From Limnoperna fortunei (lineage: Eukaryota > Mollusca > Bivalvia > Mytilida > Modiolidae), in the NCBI GenBank assembly GCA_944474755.1, contig OX104122.1:18114641-18178640 (forward strand): DNA of 64,000 nucleotides. The letters run 5' to 3'. Every line of letters begins with the position of its first letter. Position 1 is the first letter of the stretch. The notes under the pieces were generated by a model that was given only the letters and a program-made list of their open reading frames with translations, did no database searches and had not been told where the DNA came from. Made by a program: the position numbers and the translations under genes. Positions 10,901-22,980 of this stretch are shown in pieces.

Positions 10901-11640
10901 TTGAGTTTTGTATAGTTTATTGACAGGTTCTTTATTGAGTTTTGTAAAGTTTATTGACTGTTTCTTTATTTACTTTTGTACAGTTTATTGACTGTTTCTT
11001 TATTTAGTTTTGTGCAGTTTATTGACTGTTTCTTTATTGAGTTTTGTACAGTTTATTGACAGGTTCTTTATTGAGTTTTGTACAGTTTATTGACTGGTTC
11101 TTTATTTACTCTTGTACAGTTTATTGACTGTTTCTTTTTTTAGTTTTGTGCAATTTATTGACTGGTTCTGTACTGAGTTTTGTACAGTTTATTGACTGGT
11201 ACTTTATTGAGTTTTGTACAGTTTGTTGACTGGTTCTTTATTCAGTTTTGTACAGTTTATTGACTGGTTCTTTATTGAGTTTTGTACAGTTTATTGACAG
11301 GTTCTTTATTGAGTTTTGTACAGTTTATTGACTGGTTCTTTATTGAGTTTTGTACAGTTTATTGACCGGTACTTTATTCTGTTTTGTACAGTTTATTGAC
11401 TGGTTCTTTATTGAGTTTTGTACAGTTTATTGACTGGTTCTTTATTGGGTTTTGTACAGTTTATTGATTGTTTCTTTATTGAGTTTTGTACAGTGTATTG
11501 ACTGTTTCTTTATTGAGTTTTGTACAGTTTATTGACAGGTTCTTTATTGAGTTTTGTACAGTTTATTGACTGTTTCTTTATTTACTTTTGTACAGTTTAT
11601 TGACTGTTTCTTTATTTAGTTTTGTGCAGTTTATTGACTG
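7940..11640 (+). repeat. 34-bp satellite, HOR family B (1,530-bp repeat)
   Basis: Same 34 bp monomer and orientation, but a different order of variants from the left block. Family A markers (CAGATTTGTATAG, TTTACTGACTGG) are absent. Family B markers appear: TAAATTTGTACAG at about 8490 and 10020, and the run giving a 61-codon open frame at 8732 and 10262. Both pairs are 1,530 bp apart, exactly 45 monomers. The first kilobase after the insertion is dominated by GAG-linked monomers and has private changes such as GAGGTTATTACAG near 8252. No gene is present. Confidence 0.9.
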
Positions 11641-12440
11641 GTTCTTTATTTAGTTTTCTACAGTTTATTGACTGGTTCTTTATTCAGATTTGTATAGTTT
11701 ATTGACTGTTTCTTTATTTTGTTTTGTACAGTTTATTGACTGGTTCTTTATTGAGTTTTTTACAGTTTATTGACTGGTTCTTTAATGAGTTTTGTACAGT
11801 TTATTGACTGGTTCTTTAATCAGTTTTGTACAGTTTATTGACTGGTTCTTTATTGAGTTTTGTACAGTTTATTGACTGGTTCTTTATTGAGTTTTGTACA
11901 GTTTATTGACTGTTTCTTTATTTAGTTTTGTACAGTTTATTGACTGTTTCTTTATTGAGTTTTGTACAGTTTATTGACTGTTTCTTTATTTACTTTTGTA
12001 CAGTTTATTGATTGTTTCTTTATTTAGTTTTGTACAGTTTATTTACTGTTTCTTTATTGAGTTTTGTACAGTTTATTGACTGGTTTTTTATTGAGTTTTG
12101 TACAGTTTATTGACTGGTTCTTTATTGATTTTCGTACAGTTTATTGACTGGTTCTTTATTCTGTTTTGTACAGTTTACTGACTGGTTCTTTATTCAGTTT
12201 TGTACAGTTTATTGACTGGTTCTTTATTGAGTTTTGTACAGTTTGTTGACTGGTTCTTTATTGAGTTTTGTACAGTTTATTGACTGGTTCTTTATTCTGT
12301 TTTGTACAGCTTATTGACTGGTTCTTTATTCAGTTTTGTACAGTTTATTGACTCTTTCTTTATTGAGTTTTGTACAGTTTATTGACTGTTTCTTTATTTA
12401 CTTTTGTACAGTTTATTGACTGTTTCTTTATTTAGTTTTG

Positions 12441-12491
12441 TACAGTTTTTTGACTGGTTCTTTATTGAGTTTGTTTCTTTATTGAGTTTTG
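12441..12491 (+). repeat. 51-bp fused monomer (17-bp deletion across two monomers)
   Basis: From TACAG at 12441 to the next TACAG at 12492 is 51 bp, one and a half units. GAGTTT at about 12467-12472 runs directly into GTTTCTTTATTGAG, so 17 bp of two monomers are missing. The joint lies in a shared T-rich stretch, which fits slippage or illegitimate recombination. Confidence 0.8.
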
Positions 12492-12559
12492 TACAGTTTA
12501 TTGACTGGTTTTTTATTGAGTTTTGTACAGTTTATTGACTGGTTCTTTATTCTGTTTTG

Positions 12560-12582
12560 TACAGTTTCTTTATTGAGTTTTG
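12560..12582 (+). repeat. 23-bp truncated monomer (11-bp deletion)
   Basis: TACAGTTT at 12560 is followed directly by CTTTATTGAG; the central ATTGACTGGTT is missing. It lies 68 bp after the end of the 51 bp fused monomer, so two rearrangement joints occur within 150 bp. I saw no other monomers this short. Confidence 0.8.
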
Positions 12583-13439
12583 TACAGTTTATTGACTGGT
12601 TTTTTATTGAGTTTTGTACAGTTTATTGACTGGTTCTTTATTCTGTTTTGTACAGTTTATTGACTGGTTCTTTATTCAGTTTTGTACAGTTTATTGACTC
12701 TTTCTTTATTGAGTTTTGTACAGTTTATTGACTGGTTTTTTATTGAGTTTTGTACAGTTTATTGAGTGGATATTTATTGATTTTTGTACAGTTTATTGAC
12801 TGGTTCTTTATTGAGTTTTGTACAGTTTATTGACTGGTTCTTTATTGATTTTTGAACAGTTTATTCACTGGTTCTTTATTCTGTTTTGTACAGTTTATTG
12901 ACTGGTTCTTTATTGAGTTTTGTACAGTTTATTGACTGGTTCTTTATTGAGTTTTGTACAGTTTGTTGACTGGTTCTTTATTTAGTTTTGTACAGTTTAT
13001 TGACTGTTTCTTTATTTACTTTTGTACAGTTTATTGACTGTTTCTTTATTTAGTTTTGTGCAGTTTATTGACTGGTTCTTTATTTAGTTTTCTACAGTTT
13101 ATTGACTGGTTCTTTATTCAGATTTGTATAGTTTATTGACTGTTTCTTTATTTTGTTTTGTACGGTTTATTGACTGGTTCTTTATTGAGTTTTTTACAGT
13201 TTATTGACTGGTCCTTTATTGAGTTTTGTACAGTTTATTGACTGGTTCTTTAATCAGTTTTGTAGAGTTTATTGACTGATTCTTTATTGCGTTTTGTACA
13301 GTTTATTGACTGGTTCTTTTTTGAGTTTTGTACAGTTTATAGACTGTTTCTTTATTTAGTTTTGTATAGTTTATTGACTGATTCTTTATTGAGTTTTGTA
13401 TAGTTTATTGACAGGTTCTTTATTGAGTTTTGTACAGTT

Positions 13440-14805
13440 TATTGACTGTTTCTTTATTTACTGTTGTACAGTTTATTGACTGTTTCTTTATTTAGTTTTG
13501 TGCAGTTTATTGACTGGTTCTTTATTTAGTTTTCTACAGTTTATTGACTGGTTCTTTATTCAGATTTGTATAGTTTATTGACTGTTTCTTTATTTTGTTT
13601 TGTACAGTTTATTGACTGGTTCTTTATTGAGTTTTTTACAGTTTATTGACTGGTTCTTTATTGAGTTTTGTACAGTTTATTGACTGGTTCTTTAATCAGT
13701 TTTGTACAGTTTATTGACTGGTGGTTCTTTATTGAGTTTTGTACAGTTTATTGACTGGTTCTTTATTGAGTTTTGTACAGTTTATTGACTGTTTCTTTAT
13801 TTAGTTTTGTACAGTTTATTGACTGTTTCTTTATTGAGTTTTGTACAGTTTATTGACTGTTTCTTTATTTACTTTTGTACAGTTTATTGATTGTTTCTTT
13901 ATTTAGTTTTGTACAGTTTATTGACTGTTTCTTTATTGAGTTTTGTACAGTTTATTGACTGGTTTTTTGTTGAGTTTTGTACAGTTTATTGACTGGTTCT
14001 TTATTGATTTTCGTACAGTTTATTGACTGGTTCTTTATTCTGTTTTGTACAGTTTACTGACTGGTTTTTTATTCAGTTTTGTACAGTTTATTGACTGGTT
14101 CTTTATTGAGTTTTGTACAGTTTATTGACTGTTTCTTTATTTACTGTTGTACAGTTTATTGACTGTTTCTTTATTTAGTTTTGTGCAGTTTATTGACTGG
14201 TTCTTTATTTAGTTTTCTACAGTTTATTGACTGGTTCTTTATTCAGATTTGTATAGTTTATTGACTGTTTCTTTATTTTGTTTTGTACAGTTTATTGACT
14301 GGTTCTTTATTGAGTTTTTTACATTTTATTGACTGGTTCTTTATTGAGTTTTGTACAGTTTATTGACTGGTTCTTTAATCAGTTTTGTACAGTTTATTGA
14401 CTGGTGGTTCTTTATTGAGTTTTGTACAGTTTATTGACTGGTTCTTTATTGAGTTTTGTACAGTTTATTGACTGTTTCTTTATTTAGTTTTGTACAGTTT
14501 ATTGACTGTTTCTTTATTGAGTTTTGTACAGTTTATTGACTGTTTCTTTATTTACTTTTGTACAGTTTATTGATTGTTTCTTTATTTAGTTTTGTACAGT
14601 TTATTGACTGTTTCTTTATTGAGTTTTGTACAGTTTATTGACTGGTTTTTTATTGAGTTTTGTACAGTTTATTGACTGGTTCTTTATTGATTTTCGTACA
14701 GTTTATTGACTGGTTCTTTATTCTGTTTTGTACAGTTTACTGACTGGTTTTTTATTCAGTTTTGTACAGTTTATTGACTGGTTCTTTATTGAGTTTTCTA
14801 CAGTT
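13440..14805 (+). repeat. 683-bp local tandem duplication
   Basis: Two successive blocks of about 683 bp (20 monomers plus the 3-base insertion of the GTGGTTC monomer) are colinear. TACTGTTGTACAG occurs at about 13460 and 14143, and GTGGTTC at 13721 and 14404. The later copies at 18215 and 22604 lack this local doubling, so it arose after, or was lost from, the larger 4.4-4.5 kb copies. Confidence 0.8.
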
Positions 14806-17800
14806 TGTTGACTGGTTCTTTATTTACTTTTGTACAGTTTATTGACTGTTTCTTTATTTAGTTTTGTGCAGTTTATTGACTGTTTCTTTATTGAGTTTTG
14901 TACAGTTTATTGACAGGTTCTTTATTGAGTTTTGTACAGTTTATTGACTGGTTCTTTATTTACTCTTGTACAGTTTATTGACTGTTTCTTTTTTTAGTTT
15001 TGTGCAGTTTATTGACTGGTTCTTTACTGAGTTTTGTACAGTTTATTGACTGGTACTTTATTGAGTTTTGTACAGTTTGTTGACTGGTTCTTTATTCAGT
15101 TTTGTACAGTTTATTGACTGGTTCTTTATTGAGTTTTGTACAGTTTATTGACAGGTTCTTTATTGAGTTTTGTACAGTTTATTGACTGGTTCTTTATTGA
15201 GTTTTGTACAGTTTATTGACCGGTTCTTTATTCTGTTTTGTACAGTTTATTGACTGGTTCTTTATTGAGTTTTGTACAGTTTATTGACTGGTTCTTTATT
15301 GGGTTTTGTACAGTTTATTGATTGTTTCTTTATTGAGTTTTGTACAGTGTATTGACTGTTTCTTTATTGAGTTTTGTACAGTTTATTGACAGGTTCTTTA
15401 TTGAGTTTTGTACAGTTTATTGACTGTTTCTTTATTTACTTTTGTACAGTTTATTGACTGTTTCTTTATTTAGTTTTGTGCAGTTTATTGACTGGTTCTT
15501 TATTTAGTTTTCTACAGTTTATTGACTGGTTCTTTATTCAGATTTGTATAGTTTATTGACTGTTTCTTTATTTTGTTTTGTACAGTTTATTGACTGGTTC
15601 TTTATTGAGTTTTGTACAGTTTATTGACTGGTTCTTTATTGAGTTTTGTACAGTTTATTGACTGGTTCTTTAATCAGTTTTGTACAGTTTATTGACTGGT
15701 TCTTTATTGAGTTTTGTACAGTTTATTGACTGGTTCTTTATTGAGTTTTGTACAGTTTATTGACTGTTTCGTTATTTAGTTTTGTACAGTTTATTGACTC
15801 TTTCTTTATTGAGTTTTGTACAGTTTATTGACTGTTTCTTTATTTACTTTTGTACAGTTTATTGATTGTTTCTTTATTTAGTTTTGTACAGTTTATTTAC
15901 TGTTTCTTTATTGAGTTTTGTACAGTTTATTGACTGGTTTTTTATTGAGTTTTGTACAGTTTATTGACTGGTTCTTTATTGATTTTCGTACAGTTTATTG
16001 ACTGGTTCTTTATTCTGTTTTGTACAGTTTACTGACTGGTTCTTTATTCAGTTTTGTACAGTTTATTGACTGGTTCTTTATTGAGTTTTGTACAGTTTGT
16101 TGACTGGTTCTTTATTTACTTTTGTACAGTTTATTGACTGTTTCTTTATTTAGTTTTGTGCAGTTTATTGACTGTTTCTTTATTGAGTTTTGTACAGTTT
16201 ATTGACAGGTTCTTTATTGAGTTTTGTACAGTTTATTGACTGGTTCTTTATTTACTCTTGTACAGTTTATTGACTGTTTCTTTTTTTAGTTTTGTGCAGT
16301 TTATTGACTGGTTCTTTACTGAGTTTTGTACAGTTTATTGACTGGTACTTTATTGAGTTTTGTACAGTTTGTTGACTGGTTCTTTATTCAGTTTTGTACA
16401 GTTTATTGACTGGTTCTTTATTGAGTTTTGTACAGTTTATTGACAGGTTCTTTATTGAGTTTTGTACAGTTTATTGACTGGTTCTTTATTGAGTTTTGTA
16501 CAGTTTATTGACCGGTTCTTTATTCTGTTTTGTACAGTTTATTGACTGGTTCTTTATTGAGTTTTGTACAGTTTATTGACTGGTTCTTTATTGGGTTTTG
16601 TACAGTTTATTGATTGTTTCTTTATTGAGTTTTGTACAGTTTATTGACTGGTTCTTTATTGAGTTTTGTACAGTTTATTGACCGGTTCTTTATTCTGTTT
16701 TGTACAGTTTATTGACTGGTTCTTTATTGAGTTTTGTACAGTTTATTGACTGGTTCTTTATTGGGTTTTGTACAGTTTATTGATTGTTTCTTTATTGAGT
16801 TTTGTACAGTGTATTGACTGTTTCTTCATTGAGTTTTGTACAGTTTATTGACAGGTTCTTTATTGAGTTTTGTACAGTTTATTGACTGTTTCTTTATTTA
16901 CTTTTGTACAGTTTATTGACTGTTTCTTTATTTAGTTTTGTGCAGTTTATTGACTGGTTCTTTATTTAGTTTTCTACAGTTTATTGACTGGTTCTTTATT
17001 CAGATTTGTATAGTTTATTGACTGTTTCTTTATTTTGTTTTGTACAGTTTATTGACTGTTTCTTTATTGAGTTTTGTACAGTTTATTGACTGGTTTTTTA
17101 TTGAGTTTTGTACAGTTTATTGACTGGTTCTTTATTCTGTTTTGTACAGTTTATTGACTGGTTCTTTATTCAGTTTTGTACAGTTTATTGACTCTTTCTT
17201 TATTGAGTTTTGTACAGTTTATTGACTGGTTTTTTATTGAGTTTTGTACAGTTTATTGAGTGGATATTTATTGATTTTTGTACAGTTTATTGACTGGTTC
17301 TTTATTGAGTTTTGTACAGTTTATTGACTGGTTCTTTATTGATTTTTGAACAGTTTATTCACTGGTTCTTTATTCTGTTTTGTACAGTTTATTGACTGGT
17401 TCTTTATTCAGTTTTGTACAGTTTATTGACTGGTTCTTTATTGAGTTTTGTACAGTTTGTTGACTGGTTCTTTATTTAGTTTTGTACAGTTTATTGACTG
17501 TTTCTTTATTTACTTTTGTACAGTTTATTGACTGTTTCTTTATTTAGTTTTGTGCAGTTTATTGACTGGTTCTTTATTTAGTTTTCTACAGTTTATTGAC
17601 TGGTTCTTTATTCAGATTTGTATAGTTTATTGACTGTTTCTTTATTTTGTTTTGTACGGTTTATTGACTGGTTCTTTATTGAGTTTTTTACAGTTTATTG
17701 ACTGGTCCTTTATTGAGTTTTGTACAGTTTATTGACTGGTTCTTTAATCAGTTTTGTAGAGTTTATTGACTGATTCTTTATTGAGTTTTGTACAGTTTAT

Positions 17801-20800
17801 TGACTGGTTCTTTTTTGAGTTTTGTACAGTTTATAGACTGTTTCTTTATTTAGTTTTGTATAGTTTATTGACTGATTCTTTATTGAGTTTTGTACAGTTT
17901 ATTGACAGGTTCTTTATTGAGTTTTGTACAGTTTATTGACTGTTTCTTTATTTACTGTTGTACAGTTTATTGACTGTTTCTTTATTTAGTTTTGTGCAGT
18001 TTATTGACTGGTTCTTTATTTAGTTTTCTACAGTTTATTGACTGGTTCTTTATTCAGATTTGTATAGTTTATTGACTGTTTCTTTATTTTGTTTTGTACA
18101 GTTTATTGACTGGTTCTTTATTGAGTTTTTTACAGTTTATTGACTGGTTCTTTATTGAGTTTTGTACAGTTTATTGACGGGTTCTTTAATCAGTTTTGTA
18201 CAGTTTATTGACTGGTGGTTCTTTATTGAGTTTTGTACAGTTTATTGACTGGTTCTTTATTGAGTTTTGTACAGTTTATTGACTGTTTCTTTATTTAGTT
18301 TTGTACAGTTTATTGACTGTTTCTTTATTGAGTTTTGTACAGTTTATTGACTGTTTCTTTATTTACTTTTGTACAGTTTATTGATTGTTTCTTTATTTAG
18401 TTTTGTACAGTTTATTGACTGTTTCTTTATTGAGTTTTGTACAGTTTATTGACTGGTTTTTTGTTGAGTTTTGTACAGTTTATTGACTGGTTCTTTATTG
18501 ATTTTCGTACAGTTTATTGACTGGTTCTTTATTCTGTTTTGTACAGTTTACTGACTGGTTTTTTATTCAGTTTTGTACAGTTTATTGACTGGTTCTTTAT
18601 TGAGTTTTGTACAGTTTGTTGACTGGTTCTTTATTTACTTTTGTACAGTTTATTGACTGTTTCTTTATTTAGTTTTGTGCAGTTTATTGACTGTTTCTTT
18701 ATTGAGTTTTGTACAGTTTATTGACAGGTTCTTTATTGAGTTTTGTACAGTTTATTGACTGGTTCTTTATTTACTCTTGTACAGTTTATTGACTGTTTCT
18801 TTTTTTAGTTTTGTGCAGTTTATTGACTGGTTCTTTACTGAGTTTTGTACAGTTTATTGACTGGTACTTTATTGAGTTTTGTACAGTTTGTTGACTGGTT
18901 CTTTATTCAGTTTTGTACAGTTTATTGACTGGTTCTTTATTGAGTTTTGTACAGTTTATTGACAGGTTCTTTATTGAGTTTTGTACAGTTTATTGACTGG
19001 TTCTTTATTGAGTTTTGTACAGTTTATTGACCGGTTCTTTATTCTGTTTTGTACAGTTTATTGACTGGTTCTTTATTGAGTTTTGTACAGTTTATTGACT
19101 GGTTCTTTATTGGGTTTTGTACAGTTTATTGATTGTTTCTTTATTGAGTTTTGTACAGTGTATTGACTGTTTCTTTATTGAGTTTTGTACAGTTTATTGA
19201 CAGGTTCTTTATTGAGTTTTGTACAGTTTATTGACTGTTTCTTTATTTACTTTTGAACAGTTTATTGACTGTTTCTTTATTTAGTTTTGTGCAGTTTATT
19301 GACTGGTTCTTTATTTAGTTTTCTACAGTTTATTGACTGGTTCTTTATTCAGATTTGTATAGTTTATTGACTGTTTCTTTATTTTGTTTTGTACAGTTTA
19401 TTGACTGGTTCTTTATTGAGTTTTTTACAGTTTATTGACTGGTTCTTTATTGAGTTTTGTACAGTTTATTGACTGGTTCTTTAATCAGTTTTGTACAGTT
19501 TATTGACTGGTTCTTTATTGAGTTTTGTACAGTTTATTGACTGGTTCTTTATTGAGTTTTGTACAGTTTATTGACTGTTTCTTTATTTAGTTTTGTACAG
19601 TTTATTGACTCTTTCTTTATTGAGTTTTGTACAGTTTATTGACTGTTTCTTTATTTACTTTTGTACAGTTTATTGATTGTTTCTTTATTTAGTTTTGTAC
19701 AGTTTATTTACTGTTTCTTTATTGAGTTTTGTACAGTTTATTGACTGGTTTTTTATTGAGTTTTGTACAGTTTATTGACTGGTTCTTTATTGATTTTCGT
19801 ACAGTTTATTGACTGGTTCTTTATTCTGTTTTGTACAGTTTATTGACTGGTTCTTTATTCAGTTTTGTACAGTTTATTGACTGGTTCTTTATTGAGTTTT
19901 GTACAGTTTGTTGACTGGTTCTTTATTTACTTTTGTACAGTTTATTGACTGTTTCTTTATTTAGTTTTGTGCAGTTTATTGACTGTTTCTTTATTGAGTT
20001 TTGTACAGTTTATTGACAGGTTCTTTATTGAGTTTTGTACAGTTTATTGACTGGTTCTTTATTTACTCTTGTACAGTTTATTGACTGTTTCTTTTTTTAG
20101 TTTTGTGCAGTTTATTGACTGGTTCTTTACTGAGTTTTGTACAGTTTATTGACTGGTACTTTATTGAGTTTTGTACAGTTTGTTGACTGGTTCTTTATTC
20201 AGTTTTGTACAGTTTATTGACTGGTTCTTTATTGAGTTTTGTACAGTTTATTGACAGGTTCTTTATTGAGTTTTGTACAGTTTATTGACTGGTTCTTTAT
20301 TGAGTTTTGTACAGTTTATTGACCGGTTCTTTATTCTGTTTTGTACAGTTTATTGACTGGTTCTTTATTGAGTTTTGTACAGTTTATTGACTGGTTCTTT
20401 ATTGGGTTTTGTACAGTTTATTGATTGTTTCTTTATTGAGTTTTGTACAGTGTATTGACTGTTTCTTTATTGAGTTTTGTACAGTTTATTGACAGGTTCT
20501 TTATTGAGTTTTGTACAGTTTATTGACTGTTTCTTTATTTACTTTTGTACAGTTTATTGACTGTTTCTTTATTTAGTTTTGTGCAGTTTATTGACTGGTT
20601 CTTTATTTAGTTTTCTACAGTTTATTGACTGGTTCTTTATTCAGATTTGTATAGTTTATTGACTGTTTCTTTATTTTGTTTTGTACAGTTTATTGACTGG
20701 TTCTTTATTGAGTTTTTTACAGTTTATTGACTGGTTCTTTATTGAGTTTTGTACAGTTTATTGACTGGTTCTTTAATCAGTTTTGTACAGTTTATTTACT

Positions 20801-22980
20801 GGTTCTTTATTGAGATTTGTACAGTTTATTGACTGGTTCTTTATTGAGTTTTGTACAGTTTATTGACTGTTTCTTTATTTAGTTTTGTACAGTTTATTGA
20901 CTCTTTCTTTATTGAGTTTTGTACAGTTTATTGACTGTTTCTTTATTTACTTTTGTACAGTTTATTGATTGTTTTTTTATTTAGTTTTGTACAGTTTATT
21001 TACTGTTTCTTTATTGAGTTTTGTACAGTTTATTGACTGGTTTTTTATTGAGTTTTGTACAGTTTATTGACTGGTTCTTTATTGATTTTCGTACAGTTTA
21101 TTGACTGGTTCTTTATTCTGTTTTGTACAGTTTACTGACTGGTTCTTTATTCAGTTTTGTACAGTTTATTGACTGGTTCTTTATTGAGTTTTGTACAGTT
21201 TGTTGACTGGTTCTTTATTGAGTTTTGTACAGTTTATTGACTGGTTCTTTATTCTGTTTTGTACAGTTTATTGACTGGTTCTTTATTCAGTTTTGTACAG
21301 TTTATTGACTCTTTCTTTATTGAGTTTTGTACAGTTTATTGACTGTTTCTTTATTTACTTTTGTACAGTTTATTGACTGTTTCTTTATTTAGTTTTGTAC
21401 AGTTTTTTGACTGGTTCTTTATTGAGTTTTGTACAGTTTATTGACTGTTTCTTTATTGAGTTTTGTACAGTTTATTGACTGGTTTTTTATTGAGTTTTGT
21501 ACAGTTTATTGACTGGTTCTTTATTCTGTTTTGTACAGTTTATTGACTGGTTCTTTATTCAGTTTTGTACAGTTTATTGACTCTTTCTTTATTGAGTTAT
21601 GTACAGTTTATTGACTGGTTTTTTATTGAGTTTTGTACAGTTTATTGAGTGGATATTTATTGATTTTTGTACAGTTTATTGACTGGTTCTTTATTGAGTT
21701 TTGTACAGTTTATTGACTGGTTCTTTATTGATTTTTGTACAGTTTATTGACTGGTTCTTTATTCTGTTTTGTACAGTTTATTGACTGGTTCTTTATTCAG
21801 TTTTGTACAGTTTATTGACTGGTTCTTTATTCAGTTTTGTACAGTTTGTTGACTGGTTCTTTATTTAGTTTTGTACAGTTTATTGACTGTTTCTTTATTT
21901 ACTTTTGTACAGTTTATTGACTGTTTCTTTATTTAGTTTTGTGCAGTTTATTGACTGGTTCTTTATTTAGTTTTCTACAGTTTATTGACTGGTTCTTTAT
22001 TCAGATTTGTATAGTTTATTGACTGTTTCTTTATTTTCTTTTGTACAGTTTATTGACTGGTTCTTTATTGAGTTTTTTACAGTTTATTGACTGGTTCTTT
22101 ATTGAGTTTTGTACAGTTTATTGACTGGTTCTTTAATCAGTTTTGTAGAGTTTATTGACTGATTCTTTATTGAGTTTTGTACAGTTTATTGACTGGTTCT
22201 TTATTGAGTTTTGTACAGTTTATAGACTGTTTCTTTATTTAGTTTTGTATAGTTTATTGACTGTTTCTTTATTGAGTTTTGTACAGTTTATTGACAGGTT
22301 CTTTATTGAGTTTTGTACAGTTTATTGACTGTTTCTTTATTTACTGTTGTACAGTTTATTGACTGTTTCTTTATTTAGTTTTGTGCAGTTTATTGACTGG
22401 TTCTTTATTGAGTTTTGTACAGTTTATTGACTGGTTCTTTATTCAGATTTGTATAGTTTATTGACTGTTTCTTTATTTTGTTTTGTACAGTTTATTGACT
22501 GGTTCTTTATTGAGTTTTTTACAGTTTATTGACTGGTTCTTTATTGAGTTTTGTACAGTTTATTGACTGGTTCTTTAATCAGTTTTGTACAGTTTATTGA
22601 CTGGTGGTTCTTTATTGAGTTTTGTACAGTTTATTGACTGGTTCTTTATTGAGTTTTGTACAGTTTATTGACTGTTTCTTTTTTTTAGTTTTGTACAGTT
22701 TATTGACTGTTTCTTTATTGAGTTTTGTACAGTTTATTGACTGTTTCTTTATTTACTTTTGTACAGTTTATTGATTGTTTCTTTATTTAGTTTTGTACAG
22801 TTTATTGACTGTTTCTTTATTGAGTTTTGTACAGTTTATTGACTTGTTTTTTGTTGAGTTTTGTACAGTTTATTGACTGGTTCTTTATTGATTTTCGTAC
22901 AGTTTATTGACTGGTTCTTTATTCTGTTTTGTACAGTTTACTGACTGGTTCTTTATTCAGTTTTGTACAGTTTATTGACT

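Larger units (their letters stand above)
11641..22980 (+). repeat. 34-bp satellite, HOR family A, central block
   Basis: Family A returns with its ordered marker cassette TTTTGTGCAG, TTTTCTACAG, CAGATTTGTATAG, TTTTTTACAG. Large copies are seen. GAGTGGATAT at 12764, 17258 and 21647 and the 37 bp GTGGTTC monomer at 13721, 18215 and 22604 give identical offsets of 4,494 and 4,389 bp. Inside these, TACTCTTGTACAG at 14962/16254 and 18773/20065 gives a 1,292 bp (38-monomer) sub-repeat. No gene is present. Confidence 0.9.
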
